Positions 63,600 to 64,000 of a DNA stretch of 64,000 bases are shown piece after piece. Position 1 is the first letter of the stretch. Each line of letters opens with the position of its first letter. A model generated the notes under the pieces. It had not been told where the DNA came from and did no database searches. It saw only the letters and a program-made list of their open reading frames with translations. The translations under genes were made by a program, and so were the position numbers. This stretch comes from Asparagopsis taxiformis (taxonomy: Eukaryota; Rhodophyta; Florideophyceae; Bonnemaisoniales; Bonnemaisoniaceae): assembly GCA_030407315.1 (NCBI GenBank), contig JALQPE010002635.1:1-64000 (forward strand). The letters run 5' to 3'.

Positions 63600-64000
63600 G
63601 ATGGAAGGGATGGGAACAATGAGGTAGTTGGTTTGGTAGGATAGCGACAGTGGGGTGAGGCGCGAATGATCTAGGTTATAAACGAGAAGGTGGTGCAAAA
63701 AATTGGTCAATGATGGACGTCTGGTCGTAATGCCATGACGAGACGGGGCGCTATCAACTGTCGCGATTTAATGGGAGATGAAATTTGTTATATTTGCGCG
63801 CAATTCAAAATGACGTGTTTTCAACCGATCATTTACAGTTATGAATTGTTCAAGCATTGGTGTACAGTTATGATGCATACACTGTACGTTACATTTCTGC
63901 GCACATCCATCTGCTGCCGCTGCCGCCGCCGCCCGACGTGGTCGTCGACACCAGCCGCGCGCGCACAGCTTCTGCATGCCATTGCATTGCATCGCATCGG
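63600..64000. other. Right-edge region, upstream of membrane-protein copy 2
   Basis: Promoter side of the last gene. A GCC-repeat stretch lies at 63911-63940. No gene supported. Confidence 0.5.

Overview
The window is nuclear DNA of an intron-poor eukaryote. It has TATA-type promoters, spliceosomal introns of 59 and 83 bp with GT-AG ends, N-terminal signal peptides and LTR retrotransposons. A plant-type ATP-phosphofructokinase, mostly intronless genes and chromodomain-bearing Ty3 elements make an alga the best guess, perhaps a red alga, but that is inference. No bacterial operons, CRISPR arrays, rRNA or convincing tRNA genes were seen.

Layout. (1) 1-1665: decayed, unidentified coding-like DNA. 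(2) 1666-17331: a PIF/Harbinger transposase gene (minus strand) split by a 14.5 kb Ty3-type LTR retrotransposon at 2650-17146. This element has two identical 331-bp LTRs and a 5-bp AATGA target duplication. Behind its broken gag-pol it carries about 6.8 kb of fused host gene fragments: NDUFAF7/MidA, an oxysterol-binding protein, a Sel1-repeat protein, SCYL1, a WD40 protein and a GCC2/GCC3 Cys-rich protein. (3) 18181-23370: an apparently intact Ty1/copia element with identical 321-bp LTRs, a half-tRNA-iMet-like primer site and a Tudor-like module between integrase and reverse transcriptase. (4) 24-51 kb: a sparse region holding two interleaved families of small proteins. One is an apparently undescribed family of 50-59 residue hydrophobic proteins (six copies). 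The other is a family of secreted single-cupin (germin-like) proteins (four genes and one pseudogene). A spondin-domain gene with two frameshifts lies among them. A second chromodomain Ty3 element (37152-42804, 444-bp LTRs, AGGAG target duplication) is inserted 43 bp after a cupin stop codon. (5) 51.6-63.7 kb: compact housekeeping DNA with FCF1, PLRG1/PRL1, ATP-PFK, a CorA-type Mg transporter, the SNF1/AMPK gamma subunit, LSM14/Scd6 and a tandem pair of multi-pass membrane proteins of unknown function.

How it fits together. The right 12 kb is ordinary core genome: ribosome biogenesis, splicing, glycolysis, energy sensing and mRNA translation control. The left 51 kb behaves as an accessory compartment of young transposons and multicopy small secreted or membrane proteins that share a core promoter layout (TATA about 75-125 bp before the ATG). 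The most notable items are the retroelement that moved a patchwork of host gene pieces, and the new small-protein family, whose codon changes show selection on the protein.
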